A stretch of DNA of 64,000 nucleotides from Canna indica (taxonomy: Eukaryota; Streptophyta; Magnoliopsida; Zingiberales; Cannaceae): NCBI GenBank assembly GCA_034359265.1, contig CP136893.1, positions 44,341,501 through 44,405,500 on the forward strand. Direction: 5' to 3'. Positions 11,690 through 22,560 of this stretch are shown one piece after another; the first letter of the stretch is position 1, and every line of letters starts with the position of its first letter. Both the position numbers and the translations under genes were made by a program. The notes under the pieces were generated by a model. The model saw nothing but the letters and a program-made list of their open reading frames with translations. It had not been told where the DNA came from and ran no database searches.

Positions 11690-12577
11690 CGTCAAGCATA
11701 AACAGTTGAGGTGATCGACACTTGTGCCCCCACGAGTATTTATCGTCACAGTAGAAACATAGCCCTACTCTTTGCGCCTTTGAGCTTTTGCCGACAATAT
11801 TCTTCTCGGGTTAGATTTCTGAAAGGTGAAAGTCGAACTGACCGACAACCGCGTTGGTGACGGCGTCGCCCAAGCTGGTCGACCATTGGATCCCACTGTT
11901 GTGGCCGGATTGATTCCTCGCCCCATAGTTGGTAGTAGGGTTGACCCCTTGCTGCCCACAAATGGCATTGGATTCCTTCGAGCGCCGTTGATCTTGGCAT
12001 CGTACCACTTGGCCAAGGTTACCGCCTCATGCATGGATGCAGGCAACTGAGTCAATACCTCCGTCTTTACATCTGCTCATAAGCCAGATACAAAGCAGAT
12101 AATCAAAAAGGATTCCGGAAGGTTACTCGTTCGCAAGGCTAATTCCTCGAACCTGCCCTCATATTCGGCCACAGTTGTCGCTTGCATTAGCTTGGTCAGC
12201 TGCCCCTCTGGTGGCTCCAAGTTTGTGGGTTCAAACCACCGCCGAATGGCTTCGACCAGGTGGTTCCACTCGGACAGTTGCTTCCAACATTGCATCCACC
12301 TAAACCATTTCTTCGTCAAGCCTTCCATCCGAAACGAGGCCATCGTCACCCTGTGCTAGTCCTTAGTCGAGTAAAACTCAAAGAAATCCTCCGCCGAGGC
12401 TATCCAATCCTCGGCATCATATCCGTTGATAATTGGTAGCTCAACTTGCGGCGGTTTCGGTGGAAAGGGAAACTCGTCTTCATATGTGGCCTCTCCCCGC
12501 AGAGAGGATCTCCACCGGCTCGGAGCGGGGTTGGCATTTCCCCCAGATCCAGATGGCTCGGCCTTGATCTTGGCCAT
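11690..12577 (-). pseudogene. gypsy gag (broken)
   Basis: Capsid/nucleocapsid gene. It starts at MAKIKAEPSGSGG (12577), 274 bp inside the 5' LTR edge. It contains PIINGYDAEDWIASAEDFFEFY, a stop after STKD, then the retrotransposon-gag core (ASFRMEGLTKKWFRWMQ, FEELALRTSNLPESF). Near 11700-11765 is a zinc-knuckle-like stretch CFYCDDKYSWGHKC before PQLFML. Internal stops near 12358 and 12077, and a frame change around 11800, inactivate it. Confidence 0.8.
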
Positions 12578-12850
12578 CTAAACCATCTGAGTGTTCAAAA
12601 GAGCAATCTACGAGGAGGCAATTTGAAGCAGCTTCTGTTGGGCGTCCATTGCCCGCTATTGGTTCTCCAAATTAACTTGAATCACTCCCAACATCTACTC
12701 ATGTCTCAAATTTGTCTCTTGCAAGGTTTTAACTGACTTGACAATGGTTTGAGATCGCGTCTCAATGATCGCCTTATCCAAAATATCCAATCCAAGGAAC
12801 AAGGAAAGACCGCTCTCAATGAAAGCACCAATGTCAGATGCCGCTCTCAA

Positions 12851-13214
12851 TGACAACCTTGGATCGACTAATTTTGTTCGATGTGAACACCGCTGATGGC
12901 CGATGGCCGATGGCGTTGTCTCCAGCAATGAAGCGGTCTTCATATTCCAAATCACAGGAAGAAGTAGCGGGGAAAAAGAGATAGAGGAAGGAGAGAGAAA
13001 AAAAAGAGAACCGAGAGGGAAAGAAAGATGAAGAGTTTAATGATCAAGCCTTTCTTTATTCATGCCACAATGCCTATTTACATGCCTCTTACATTCGTAA
13101 TCATCCAAGTGCTGGTTTCCTGCACGCGCCCCGAACGCTTCACTAACGACCCTGCCTCATCATCATTGACTGACGCCATGCTACGTGTGGCTCGCTGATC
13201 CCGAGCCCGTGACA
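12851..13214 (-). repeat. 5' LTR of the gypsy element
   Basis: Direct copy of 7964-8349 without the long GA run. It lies 258 bp beyond the RPL10A stop codon and so sits in or right after that gene's 3' untranslated region. On the minus strand, ATTGGTGCTTTCATTGAGAG follows shortly inside the element and is the likely primer-binding vicinity. Confidence 0.85.
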
Positions 13215-13472
13215 TATACAAAATTGAAAAAGTCAACCAACGCTAGTCTCTATTCGAAAAGCTAGGCTTTTGAGCAGCAATAACGTTTCCAGAACATAGA
13301 CAAAATCAACCAAATTATTAAAAGAAAATCAACCAAATTCTATAAAAAAATTGATCCAAAGTTCAAATACAGTCTTGATACACTAAGACACTTCGTTCAC
13401 TATTTAATAAACAAAAATCTAGATGCTAAAACGGACCATCCGACTTTCAATTCACCTTTCGTATAAAGCAGG

Positions 13473-16400
13473 TTAGAACACTCGGTATGGTTTACCCATT
13501 GTGCTCTTCAGGTACAAGCACCTCACCTGAAAGGAGAATGTACAGTAAGCACTGGAACAGATAAGAACACTTGGAACATGATATAATGATAACGAGTGAA
13601 TTGTTGCCTGCTCTACTTGATACTCCAATAAGTGAAATCATAACGAAAAATAAAAATTATTTAACCAGAGACAATAATGTCAATCTCAGCATAAGAGTAA
13701 AAAGGATAACATGATTAATCTAATAAAAAGATGAGCAAGAATCTGAATCATAAAACATCAACTAATATTAATAGCATTAAGGAAGAGAAGAAACCCACAT
13801 TTTGCCAGTTCTTCTTGAGCAAAGACACAAGGAAATTCACACTGAGTTGCACATTCTGGAAGATCTGTTTGTCCTCCATTGCGCAGTTACCGACTGCAAC
13901 GCCCATGCAAAGAACTTTCTTTAGCTGAAATTTCACCATAGCTTTTGTCTCGTTAACTTTTGATTCCAATGATTCCTGGTGAGTAACCAACGTAGGGAAT
14001 TTCCCTGCATATAAACATCTAATACAAAGATATAAGTCATAAGGAAAAAAATTAACACAAGAATATCATCAAATACAATAGTTTAGCTCGAGCAAAGAGC
14101 TTTTCACCCGAAAAAAGGCATTCATTCTATAAAAAAATTAAAAATAATGTTGTGGTTTAATGTTAAACTCAATATGCTTTGAACATATAAAGGAATCTAA
14201 CAATGTAGAAGTTAACACTTTTAACTCATTCGTGAAGACACAACAAAAACAACATTATTCTGCTAAAATGTTTATTATTAGGGGACACACATCTTCAGTT
14301 TTCATAACGACACACCACAACTACCATATAAAGGAATATGTGAATCACAATTAATAAATTTTCAAAAGTACCAGAAAACTACCATGGGAATCAGATAGAT
14401 AAAAGTGACACGACAAAAAATTTTAGGACATATTTTTTAATGTTAGATTTATAATATATTTCATTGTAGACAGGTTAGCTCAAGTGAAAAGGTATAGACA
14501 AATCATCATTACTATATTAAATTGATGGGACAAATCACCAACAAGAACACAACAAAAGAATCACTGAAATGAAAACATTAATGACATTATTTAACTACCT
14601 ACAAGAAAGTGTCTGCAGTATTATGGGGTTTAAACATGTAACAAGTGTACAAAACAATATTACTTGCCTGCCTTGTTAAGACCAGGGCCAAGTAGACGAG
14701 GAATCTGTTTGATGATAGCTTCTGATGCTAGGAAAGCATGATACTTTTTAGCAAGCTTTTTGACAAGCTTCTTATTCTTGTTCATTTTTTTCAGCCCTTC
14801 CACATCCATATAATCAAGACCAATCTTCTCTGCCTGAAGGTAATAACAGCAAGCATCAGTATAACATACTACACGCAATGTGGATAATACTCGCTAATCA
14901 TAATTGGCCAAGCATCCTAATCAGGTTCAGCATACGACAACAAAAATTATAACAGCTCACATAAGAGCCTATTCTTGACAATGTCTTATTATTGAGACAA
15001 TTTATGATGTAGGTTAATCAGATTCAGCATACAACAAAATTTAACAGCTCACAGAAGAGCCTTTTCTTAATAAACAATGTCTTGTTATTGAGTCATTCTT
15101 ATATATGACCAAGTATTTCTTACTCCACAAATCACCAAGTATATATATGAATCATATGATGGTCCATGAAGTACTACTGTCCAATTATTTTGACAGTGGA
15201 TCAAATAATCATACTATATACATAGTTGTCATACAGGACACAAATATATGATGAACAGTTAAGTGCTTGAATGATTTGCAAAGAATCGGTTCTTGCAATG
15301 AGTCTATATATAAGCAGGTTAATATAAAACAAACTTCATTAGATCACAAAGGATAATTCATATCTTTCCTACATAAATTAAATTGTAAAGCAAGCCTAGA
15401 AATCTGATATTATTTACCTCCTCTACATGTTGAGCATCTCCAAGCATACAAACTTTCATTTTAGGGCGTGGGATATGGGGCAACTTCACAGACCCACTAA
15501 AACGCTTGTCCTTCTGAGGGTCATAATTTTTAAGCCCAATTTGCAACTCAATTGTTTCTGTAAATTTCCGTTTCTTCTCCCGTGCATCACCAGCAACTTG
15601 GGTGATTGCTTCCCTCAGAACATCACTTTGTAATTTGCTGTGGAGGTGGCAGTTTATTAAAAAATGTTTGAATATATGCACACCAAACAAAGATAAAAAA
15701 AATGTAGAATAATCAATATATAAACAGAAGGTTTAGAAACCATTTATGCAAACTCGACTTTAGAAATTTGAAGAAAAAAATGACAAAAAATAGCAGAAAA
15801 GGTATTCATATAACCAAAGACTTCTCAAGACGTCCGAATCAGTTCAATTATCCAATGTTATCTTTTCTAATTGGAAGTAACGGCCAGTAGTAACATGACA
15901 TAACTTGATAGCTAGTTTCAATGACACTGAAGATGTCAAAACTTGGATGGAAGATAACTACCACTGCCTAATACTTTACCATTGTACCCTTAAAATCTAG
16001 CTCTTGGTAACCATTGAATCAAAATTCATAACAGACGATGCGTTCAGAGATAATGGACCCCCTCAATTCCCTCACACTCCCTAGATCTTCATGGGACCAC
16101 CCTATCCCCAATATGTAAATGTGTGTCTTAGTTCCAATGAAAAATGTTCTATGGCCCTATGGAATTCGGGTTCTAGACCCTCTAACCTTTGGCTAAGTCC
16201 CAGGCAGCGAAGTCCTAGAGCTAGGTATGGGATGGCTGCTGGGCAAGGGAAGGCGTTGCTATGCAGTTTAGAGACAACTACCTTTCCCTAGCAACCCGGT
16301 TTCCATTCCAGCACTCCCTTTCTAATAAAATTTCCTGGTGGGAATTCCCACTAGCTCGCTCAGAAAAAAGAACACAGATAAGCTAGATTCGACTAAGTAG

Positions 16401-16593
16401 AATGACAAAAAAAAAAACATTGCAATAGAATGTCTTTCACTCTGTATTGCTCAGAAGATTCTCTAGAGCAACGTATAGTATGATATTGATCCATGTTAAA
16501 AGTAACATTATATCTATATATACGCAGAAACAACAGCATCCCAATAATGCAAAAAAAGAAAAAAAGAAAAAACTTGATAACTCAATACCTCAT
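13473..16593 (-). CDS. RPL10A: 60S ribosomal protein L10a (uL1), five coding exons, intact
   Basis: Large-subunit protein of the ribosome L1 stalk, acting in tRNA exit. Coding exons on the minus strand are 16593-16589 (only ATGAG), 15637-15418, 14833-14668, 14004-13799 and 13526-13473. They total 651 nt, or 216 residues plus TAA, the usual eukaryotic L10a length. Recognisable stretches are [86 protein letters not shown] and the end [12 protein letters not shown]. All junctions keep the frame. Four introns lie within or before the coding region counting the 5' UTR intron below; three have GT-AG ends, plus the intron after exon 14668, which starts GC (CAG|GCAAGT). The only intact cellular gene in the window. 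Confidence 0.96.
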
Positions 16594-16626
16594 TGTTCAA
16601 AAGAATATCTCTTCCCTCCTTCAAAC
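16589..16626 (-). other. RPL10A second exon with the five-base coding start
   Basis: On the minus strand an acceptor (TTCTTAAAG) precedes GTTTGAAGGAGGG, then AACAATGAG followed by the donor GTATTG. Splicing ATGAG to the C that opens the next exon gives Met-Ser-Lys-Leu, the family N terminus. A start codon split off like this is a known plant RPL10A arrangement and explains why the next exon lacks its own proper start. Confidence 0.85.
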
Positions 16627-16791
16627 CTTTAAGAAACAGAAATAGAAAAGCAATATGAGATCAACCACCGAAAACAAAGCCACTGTCAAAAAAATAACAA
16701 CAATGAGCACAAACTATAAAGCGGAAGACAAGGAAAAGGAAGACAGAAGTCAAAGAGGGAGACGAGAAAGACAGATGCCGACGAAAATCAC

Positions 16792-16855
16792 CTAGGGTTG
16801 CTGCTGCTTGAGAGTTCGAGAGACGGAGCGGCGGAGTGGGTGTTCAAGGAACCCT
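16792..16855 (-). other. RPL10A 5' untranslated exon with telo-box
   Basis: Minus-strand CTCAAGCAGCAGCAACCCTAG followed by donor GTGATT at 16791. The AACCCTAG is a telo-box-like motif, frequent near the start of plant translation-apparatus genes. The transcription start is inferred, not seen. Confidence 0.6.
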
Positions 16856-16960
16856 TTTAATAAATCGGAAGTGTGCTGCCGTCATCTACCGTTCGATATA
16901 AATCTTACGGTTTCCATGTAGTGAAACATTTTTCTGGGCCGACATGTTATTTGGGCTTTT
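16856..16960 (-). promoter_or_regulatory. RPL10A core promoter with two site II (TGGGCY) boxes
   Basis: TGGGCC lies at 16935-16940 and TGGGCT at 16952-16957 (plus-strand reading), about 80-100 bp upstream of the 5' UTR exon. Paired site II elements together with a telo-box are the usual growth-linked promoter layout of plant ribosomal protein genes. A TATA-like GATTTATATC sits near 16895-16905 on the minus strand. Confidence 0.65.
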
Positions 16961-18331
16961 GGTCGATTTGATGAGGCGCAAGGCGAAAAAAAATCCGAGC
17001 TAGGCTTGTTTTAGTTGGACTGCCTTATTATTGTATTTTATGCTTATATAATTATCTCATTTTTGCATAAATGCATTATATATTCCTAATAAAATTATAG
17101 AGTTTACATATTTATTTATAAAATAGTTTTTTTATGGATATCTATTTTCTCAAATTTTAAAGGCATGTTTGATGAGGGATAAATTAATATTTATTATTTG
17201 TTTAATTCATGAATTAAAAGAAAATGTGAATAGAAGAATATAAATTTAATATTATATTTGATGTACACCAGATTTAAAATTTTTATATTTAATTCTTCCT
17301 CATTTATTATCAATTCAATTTTATCATATCCAATAAAACAAATATATCATAAAAAAATTATTGATTTCATTTTATTTAATATTAATTATTTTAAAAATAA
17401 AATTTTAATTTCAACTAACATAAATGTTCTTGCAATCAAACATGATAATTATGACAACATCTTGTTATGTTGTAGGTCTAAAGTTCAAATCTTAGTATGA
17501 TCATCTATTGATTTTCTATCTTTATTATAAAAATCAAACATAATAATTATTGGTTTTAGTGAATATCATAATTTTATTGTAAATATAACATAAGATGCCT
17601 TACGTGTGTAATTTTTAAAATAATTTTACTATTAGCAACCTTGGTTAACTATTACTAACTTGTTTCATGTTTGATTTTTTGAGTGGGATAATATTGAATT
17701 TATGCACGATTACTATCTTATAATTATTTTTGAAATTCTTCTTAATAAATATATTATGTAATTCAAGTTTTCCTTTTAAGTAATAAATATACATATGATA
17801 ATAAGTATGTAAATACTTGAATATACTTATGGGACCAAAAGGGTAATCAGTGCAAGAAACAATCATAATTCGGGTTTTGGGAAAGATTGATGTACATGTA
17901 GCCTTCCTTTACATAGAGGTTGTTGCCATGGCTCAAACTCATAACATTCAGATCATAAGTGGATAATTTTACCGTCACAAATGTCCTCCAAGTCACTTAT
18001 GAGAGCAATTTATATATTTATTTTCAAATAAAACTTTAGTAATATCTAGGCTCCATCCATTAAGGAGCGTTTGTTATACAATAATCCATCTGCATTATCG
18101 ATAATGTGACTTTTAAATTCTCACGGCCCACACATTATCATGTTTGGTTTGGACATTTTACCTGTAATCTAGATTGTCCGATAATCAAAATTGTTAATAT
18201 GAATAGCTCCCATGGGAGGTGAGTATGTGGATTATCACTCAATGATAATACTAAATTTTAATATTGTCATTCTCTTCCATACATTCTTCTCCATGCGAGG
18301 CACCACCATATATGTCGTCACTAACATCTTA
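16961..18331. other. AT-rich intergenic region upstream of RPL10A
   Basis: No coding gene, RNA gene or clear terminal repeats. Very AT-rich, especially 17000-17800. From about 18063 it contains ATAATCC and TTATCGATAATG phrases that recur after 32600, which may mean the material on both sides of the CACTA transposon was once one element (see findings). Confidence 0.4.
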
Positions 18332-18841
18332 GGCCTTGTTTGGATGAGGTGTAGCATAGTTTAGTAATGTATGGTATAGTATAGTATTATATGGTATGGT
18401 ATTGTAATTATTGTTATCATGTTTGGAAAGATAGTATGGTATGGTATGGTTAAATAGTATATTTATGTTTGGTTTGATGGTATGGTATGGTTCCTCAAAT
18501 GATAAAATGATAAGAATGCCCTCAAATATAAAAATTCATGTAACATTATATTAAATTCATTTTTTGTCAAAATATTAGATTTAATTAAATACATAATTTT
18601 TTTACAAAAGAAAGAAATCAGAAGAAATGGAAGCATAATAAGGACCGATGGATAAAAAAAGAAATGGAAGCATAATAAGGACCGACGAATAAAAAAAATA
18701 TATGAAAAGTTGATGGGTATTTTAGGTATTAAAATTTGGTAACCATAGGAAACCACCGAATTGGTAAAAGTTTTTCCAAACATAAAATCATACCATACCA
18801 TACCATGGTAAATCATACTCTACCATGAAACAAACAAGGCC
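18332..18841. mobile_element. Tourist-like (PIF/Harbinger) MITE, 510 bp
   Basis: Both ends carry GGCCTTGTTTG as an inverted repeat, and the element is flanked by the 3-bp duplication TTA (18329-18331 and 18842-18844). The interior has many ATGGTATGGTAT and ACCATACCAT phrases that extend the inverted symmetry. It is non-coding and needs a Harbinger transposase from elsewhere. Confidence 0.88.
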
Positions 18842-18988
18842 TTAGTTGTCACAACCGCCAGACTCAACCATCACCGCCACCGCGCGCCAACTGCCACCAT
18901 CACACACTCATATTTTTCCTTCTCTCTAAGTAACCCAAAATTAAAAAAGCATAAATATCTCAATGCTTCAAAATCGAAGCACAACTTT

Positions 18989-19385
18989 CACTACAAGAAA
19001 ATAGGGTATTACCGACGGACCAAATCCGTCGGTAATACCCAAAAATCCGTCGGTAATATTGTTACCGACGGAGTGACTGTCGGTAAAATCCGTCGATAAA
19101 AGGCTCCTCGGTAATACCGACAGATTTTAATTAATCTGTCGGTATTACCAACAGATATTTTAGTTTGTTGGTAATACCAATGGATACATATATTCGTTGG
19201 TATTACCAACGGATATTTGTCCGTTGGTATTACCAATGCATACCGTTGGTATTACCAACGGATATTTTGTCGTTGGTATTACCAACAAAATAAAATATCT
19301 GTTGGTAATACCAACGAAACCTATCTGTTGGTAATACCAACATATATATGTATCTGTTGGTAAATTCGTTGGAATTAGAATCTAC
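18989..19385. repeat. CACTA subterminal repeat region, left
   Basis: About a dozen copies of GTTGGTAATACCAAC or close variants (CCGTCGGTAATA near the tip), in both orientations, spaced 15-35 bp apart. These are the likely transposase-binding sites. The palindromic unit lets each copy be read on either strand. Confidence 0.85.
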
Positions 19386-19790
19386 CAATTTTGATCAACA
19401 GATATTTTATTTTGTTATATGTGTACTTGATCAATCCTCAAATAATGAAATCACATATAAATTTGATCACACGAAATCTGAAAAATAATTTTTGAATCAC
19501 ACATTAAAATCCACACACATAAGAAACCATTGTATACCAGTAATTTCGAAATACATTGTGTTATTCAAATATTTATAAAGTTTCAAAGTTTCAAATACAT
19601 AAGATAAGTTTTTCCAAAAAGCTGATCCTTGCACTTCATCCTTTTACCTGCATGTAGAAACAAAAAAAATAATGAGGCAATGAAATGAGGAATACGATGT
19701 TTGTAACTCAATGCAAAATAATAAACTGACACTCTGAAGTTGTAAATAAAGTTTGTAACTCAATGAAATGAGAAATACCTAACAATGCAG
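19386..19790. other. CACTA interior, non-coding
   Basis: AT-rich; no gene, repeat array or RNA seen. Confidence 0.5.
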
Positions 19791-20080
19791 CATGCTGAAT
19801 TATATCAATAGCATGCTGAGAATTCACACATGCTGAGAATTCACGCATGCTGAGAATTGACTCAGCATGCTGAATTCACAGCTGAGAATTGGAATTCACT
19901 CAGCATGCTGAGAATTGAATTCAGCATGCTGAGAATTGAATTCAGCATGCTGAGATTCTGAGAATGAATTCCCAACATATTCATTCTCAGCAAGTTTAAT
20001 TTACCAAGTTTAATGTGCATAAAAGCAACAAGTTCAAGTTTAATTTTAATGCAGCATGCTGAATTATAACAACAGCATGA
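19791..20080. repeat. Array of GCATGCTGAG-type palindromic repeats (short block)
   Basis: About ten copies of AGCATGCTGA, AGCATGCTGAATT and AGCATGCTGAGAATT in direct and inverted order. The core GCATGC is its own complement. The same motif makes the larger array at 20865-21475, so the two blocks bracket the RFC fragment. Confidence 0.85.
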
Positions 20081-20084
20081 TGAG

Positions 20085-20122
20085 AATTGATGTTTTCCAT
20101 AGCTTCCTTATTCATACTTCAG
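20085..20122 (+). repeat. 38-bp direct repeat, copy 1 (left of RFC fragment)
   Basis: Begins AATTGATGTTTTCCATAGC and ends ATACTTCAG. It matches 20820-20857 with one visible mismatch and flanks the captured RFC exons at a spacing of 735 bp. Confidence 0.85.
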
Positions 20123-20265
20123 TTTTTTGTTCATGAATCTGTTAAGAGTAGGCATAAAGTAATGATATGTCATATTTCAGAACTGAATGCTTATTTTTGC
20201 TTGGCTTATATATAATCTTTGGCACTTTTATTATGGCTTTCATTCTTTATGCTGTGATTCTTCAG

Positions 20266-20554
20266 GTAATCCCCCAGGATGCAGTTCAGGCACTATTTGG
20301 AGCTTGCAAGTCTGGGGATTTTGATGTTCCAAACAAAGAGGTTAACAATATAATAGCAGAGGGATACCCAGTTTCCCAAATGCTCTCTATCAGGTTATTT
20401 TTACCATTAGTAACACCATGCAATCACCATTTCTCATTATTTCAGGTGTTAATTCAAGTTTGTATACCAGTTGTTAGAGGTGATAGTGAATACTGATGAC
20501 ATATCAGATGAACAGAAGGCACAGATCTGCAAGAAATTGGGTGCTGCAGATAAG
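20266..20554 (+). pseudogene. Captured fragment of a replication factor C small subunit gene (RFC4-like), two exons
   Basis: RFC loads the PCNA clamp during DNA replication. Two exons are readable: 20266-20393 after TTCTTCAG (VIPQDAVQALFGACKSGDFD..NKEVNNIIAEGYPVSQ), and 20471-20554 after an ATACCAG acceptor (LLEVIVNTDDISDEQKAQIC..LGAADK) before a GTTAG donor. These match the post-AAA+ collar part of RFC2/RFC4-type subunits, where VSQMLSQLFE is continuous. The ATP-binding N terminus and the rest of the C terminus are missing. The introns are retained, so genomic DNA was captured. The fragment lies on the strand opposite to the transposase and has no start of its own. Confidence 0.85.
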
Positions 20555-20819
20555 GTTAGTCTGAATGTTGTGATATCATTTTAGCTATTACGTTGTATAT
20601 GTAAACATCTCGCATAGGAATTGTGAATTCCTTGATAGTAGTACACAAGCATCAGGTATTCAGGTGTTTCCTTATATAAACCCCGTTGCATATCTGGAAC
20701 ATTATTTTTGGCAATGCCTACCCTATCTTGGCCAATCATCACGCTATTGCTACTAGTTGTTTACATTTTGCAGATGCACTGTCTATTTCATGCATTTTAT
20801 TCTTTCCTATATTGATGAT

Positions 20820-20857
20820 AATTGATGTTTTCCATAGCTTCCTTATTTATACTTCAG
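20820..20857 (+). repeat. 38-bp direct repeat, copy 2 (right of RFC fragment)
   Basis: Second copy of the repeat at 20085-20122. The large GCATGCTGAG array begins just after it. Confidence 0.85.
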
Positions 20858-20864
20858 TATGTGA

Positions 20865-21475
20865 GAGCATGCTGAGAATTATTCTCAGCATGCTGAGAGA
20901 GCTGAGAATTCACTCAGGCTGTGAGAGCATGCTGACAGTAGCTCATTGTGATGCAGAGCATGCTGAGAATTCACTCAGCATGCTGTGAGAGCATGCTGAG
21001 AATTATTCTCAGCATGCTGAGAGAGCTGAGAATTCACTCAGGCTATGAGAGCATGCTGAGAGAGCTGAGATAGCATGTTGAATTCTCAGCATGCTGAGAA
21101 TTCACTCAGGCTGTGAGAGCATGCTGACAGTAGCTCATTGTGATGCAGAGCATGCTGAGAATTCACTCAGCATGCTGAGATTTCACTCAACATGCTGTGA
21201 GAGCATGCTGAGAATTATTCTCAGCATGCTGAGAGAGCTGAGAATTCACTCAGGCTGTGAGAGCATGCTGAGAGAGCTGAGATAGCATGCTGAGAATTCA
21301 CTCAGGCTGTGAGAGCATGCTGACAGTAGCTCATTGTGATGCAGAGCATGCTGAGAATTCACTCAGCATGCTGAGATTTCACTCAGCATGCTGTGAGAGC
21401 ATGCTATTCTCAGCATGTTGAGAGAGCTGAGAATTCACTCAGGCTGTGAGAGCATGCTGAGAGAGCTGAGATAGG
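20865..21475. repeat. Large higher-order array of GCATGCTGAG palindromic repeats
   Basis: More than 30 copies of GAGCATGCTGAGA, TTCTCAGCATGCTGAG and GCTGAGAATTCACTCAGG-like modules. They are organised into longer repeated blocks: the module with GACAGTAGCTCATTGTGATGCAGAG recurs near 20935, 21123 and 21324, a period of about 190-200 bp, so this is a higher-order satellite. Each unit can form a hairpin. Open frames across it are artefacts of the repeats. Confidence 0.9.
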
Positions 21476-22040
21476 ATGTAAATATGTTGCAGTGTTTGTG
21501 GATGATTGGAGCAGGATGGTGTGGGTGTATTTCTTGAAGGATAAATCCGAAACTCTGAATCTGTTCAAGAAGTTCAAATATATTAGCAGTTGAGAATGAA
21601 GTTAACTCAAGGATAAAAGTCTTGAGAACAGATAGAGGTGGAGAATTCACCTCAAAGTCTTTTGATGAATTCTGCACTGAGACAGGAATTAAACATCAGC
21701 TAACAGCCAGCTACACACCCCAACAGAATGGAGTAGCTGAGAGGAAGAACAGGGTTTCAGTGGAAATGACTAGATGCTTGCTGAGGGGGAGCAGTTTACC
21801 TAAGAACTTGTGGGCTGAAGCATTGAATACCTCAGCATATATCATCAACAGATGTACCGAATGAAAGTCCATGATTTAGAAGCTGAAGAAGAGAACTTAT
21901 TGAGTGATGAGCCGAATGAAAACTGTGTCTGAACACACTATAAATGAAAATGTTCAGAGTGAGAGCAATAATGATTCTTCACCACTACCCAGAGGCTTTA
22001 GAAGTGTAGCTGACATCTTACAAGGCAAAGATTGAATAAA
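21476..22040 (+). pseudogene. Ty1/copia integrase fragment
   Basis: Degraded integrase of a copia retrotransposon. FVDDWSRMVWVYFLKDKSE is readable near 21500-21555 before a break. Then DRGGEFTSKSFDEFC, HQLTASYTPQQNGVAERKNR and LPKNLWAEALNTSAYIINRC follow at 21630-21855, which are catalytic-core motifs. It jumps to LPRGFRSVADI near 21985-22020, a segment that normally lies between integrase and RT, so several hundred codons are missing. It sits next to the palindromic array and is cargo or a nested insertion in the CACTA element. Confidence 0.85.
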
Positions 22041-22560
22041 AGGGAGAAAGAGGGAAATGGAAATAAGAATGAATAACTAGGGTTCAAGTTAGGAGAGAGC
22101 ACCATCTCCTTGAACTCATTGGGGGAAGTGAGCTGAACACCTTGTAGAGAGAATGGAGGAAAGAAAATTGATTTCATTTCTTGATCCCCATCATTCGTTA
22201 CATTCTCTTTTTGTAGATGTACAAGATAAAAGCAAAAGGCAACACCCTTAAGATGACTCTAGAAGATAACAATGAACAAACCATTAGAACTCATGATCTC
22301 AACTAACAATCTAAACAGCCCACTAACAACCCATTATAAAACTAATTAAGAACATAAATCCCTTGATGATAATGATATGGATGATGTGGCATGTTAGGTC
22401 CATATTAAGTCCCCTACCCTTGAAAAAATACTTGTTCTCAAGCACGAATGCCAGAATTGTTGAAGTAGTCCTAAGTTGCTTGAAGAAATGGGGGTGGAGA
22501 TCTCTATTTATTGTAGAAGTAGGTGCATACATAAGGGAGGATGTGGTGCATATAAGCTAG
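22041..22560 (-). mobile_element. Possible gypsy pol end and LTR fragment
   Basis: On the minus strand AFVLENKYFFKGRGLN (22400-22460) resembles the end of a gypsy pol, followed by a purine-rich AGGGTAGGGGACTTAA and AT-rich sequence that may be an LTR. The evidence is weak because no termini or second LTR are seen. Confidence 0.3.

Larger units (their letters stand above)
7964..13214 (-). mobile_element. Ty3/gypsy retrotransposon, complete structure, decayed (Reina-sized)
   Basis: Two LTRs flank gag-PR-RT-RNaseH-IN on the minus strand. The 3' LTR is 7964-8349 (386 bp) and the 5' LTR 12851-13214 (364 bp); on the minus strand both start TGTCACG and end GGTTGTCA. The length difference is mostly a GA repeat expanded in the 3' LTR. 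A purine-rich GAGATGGGGAGTAA precedes the 3' LTR. Order PR-RT-RH-IN places it in Ty3/gypsy; total 5.25 kb with LTRs under 400 bp resembles the Reina lineage, although I see no clear chromodomain. The flanking 5-mers TTACC and TATAC do not match. Several in-frame stops mean it is not autonomous. Confidence 0.85.

Noticed and set aside
16091..16291. Frame of 66 codons inside the first RPL10A intron
   Set aside because: No family motif, intronic position on the opposite strand; the local sequence looks like an old repeat.
17160..17440. Possible small MITE (GGCATGTTTGAT ... ATCAAACATG)
   Set aside because: The ends are only partly inverted and no target duplication is visible; AT-rich sequence makes this likely by chance.
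20865..21475. CRISPR-like array
   Set aside because: The repeats are palindromic, irregularly spaced, without unique spacers, and lie in a plant CACTA transposon.
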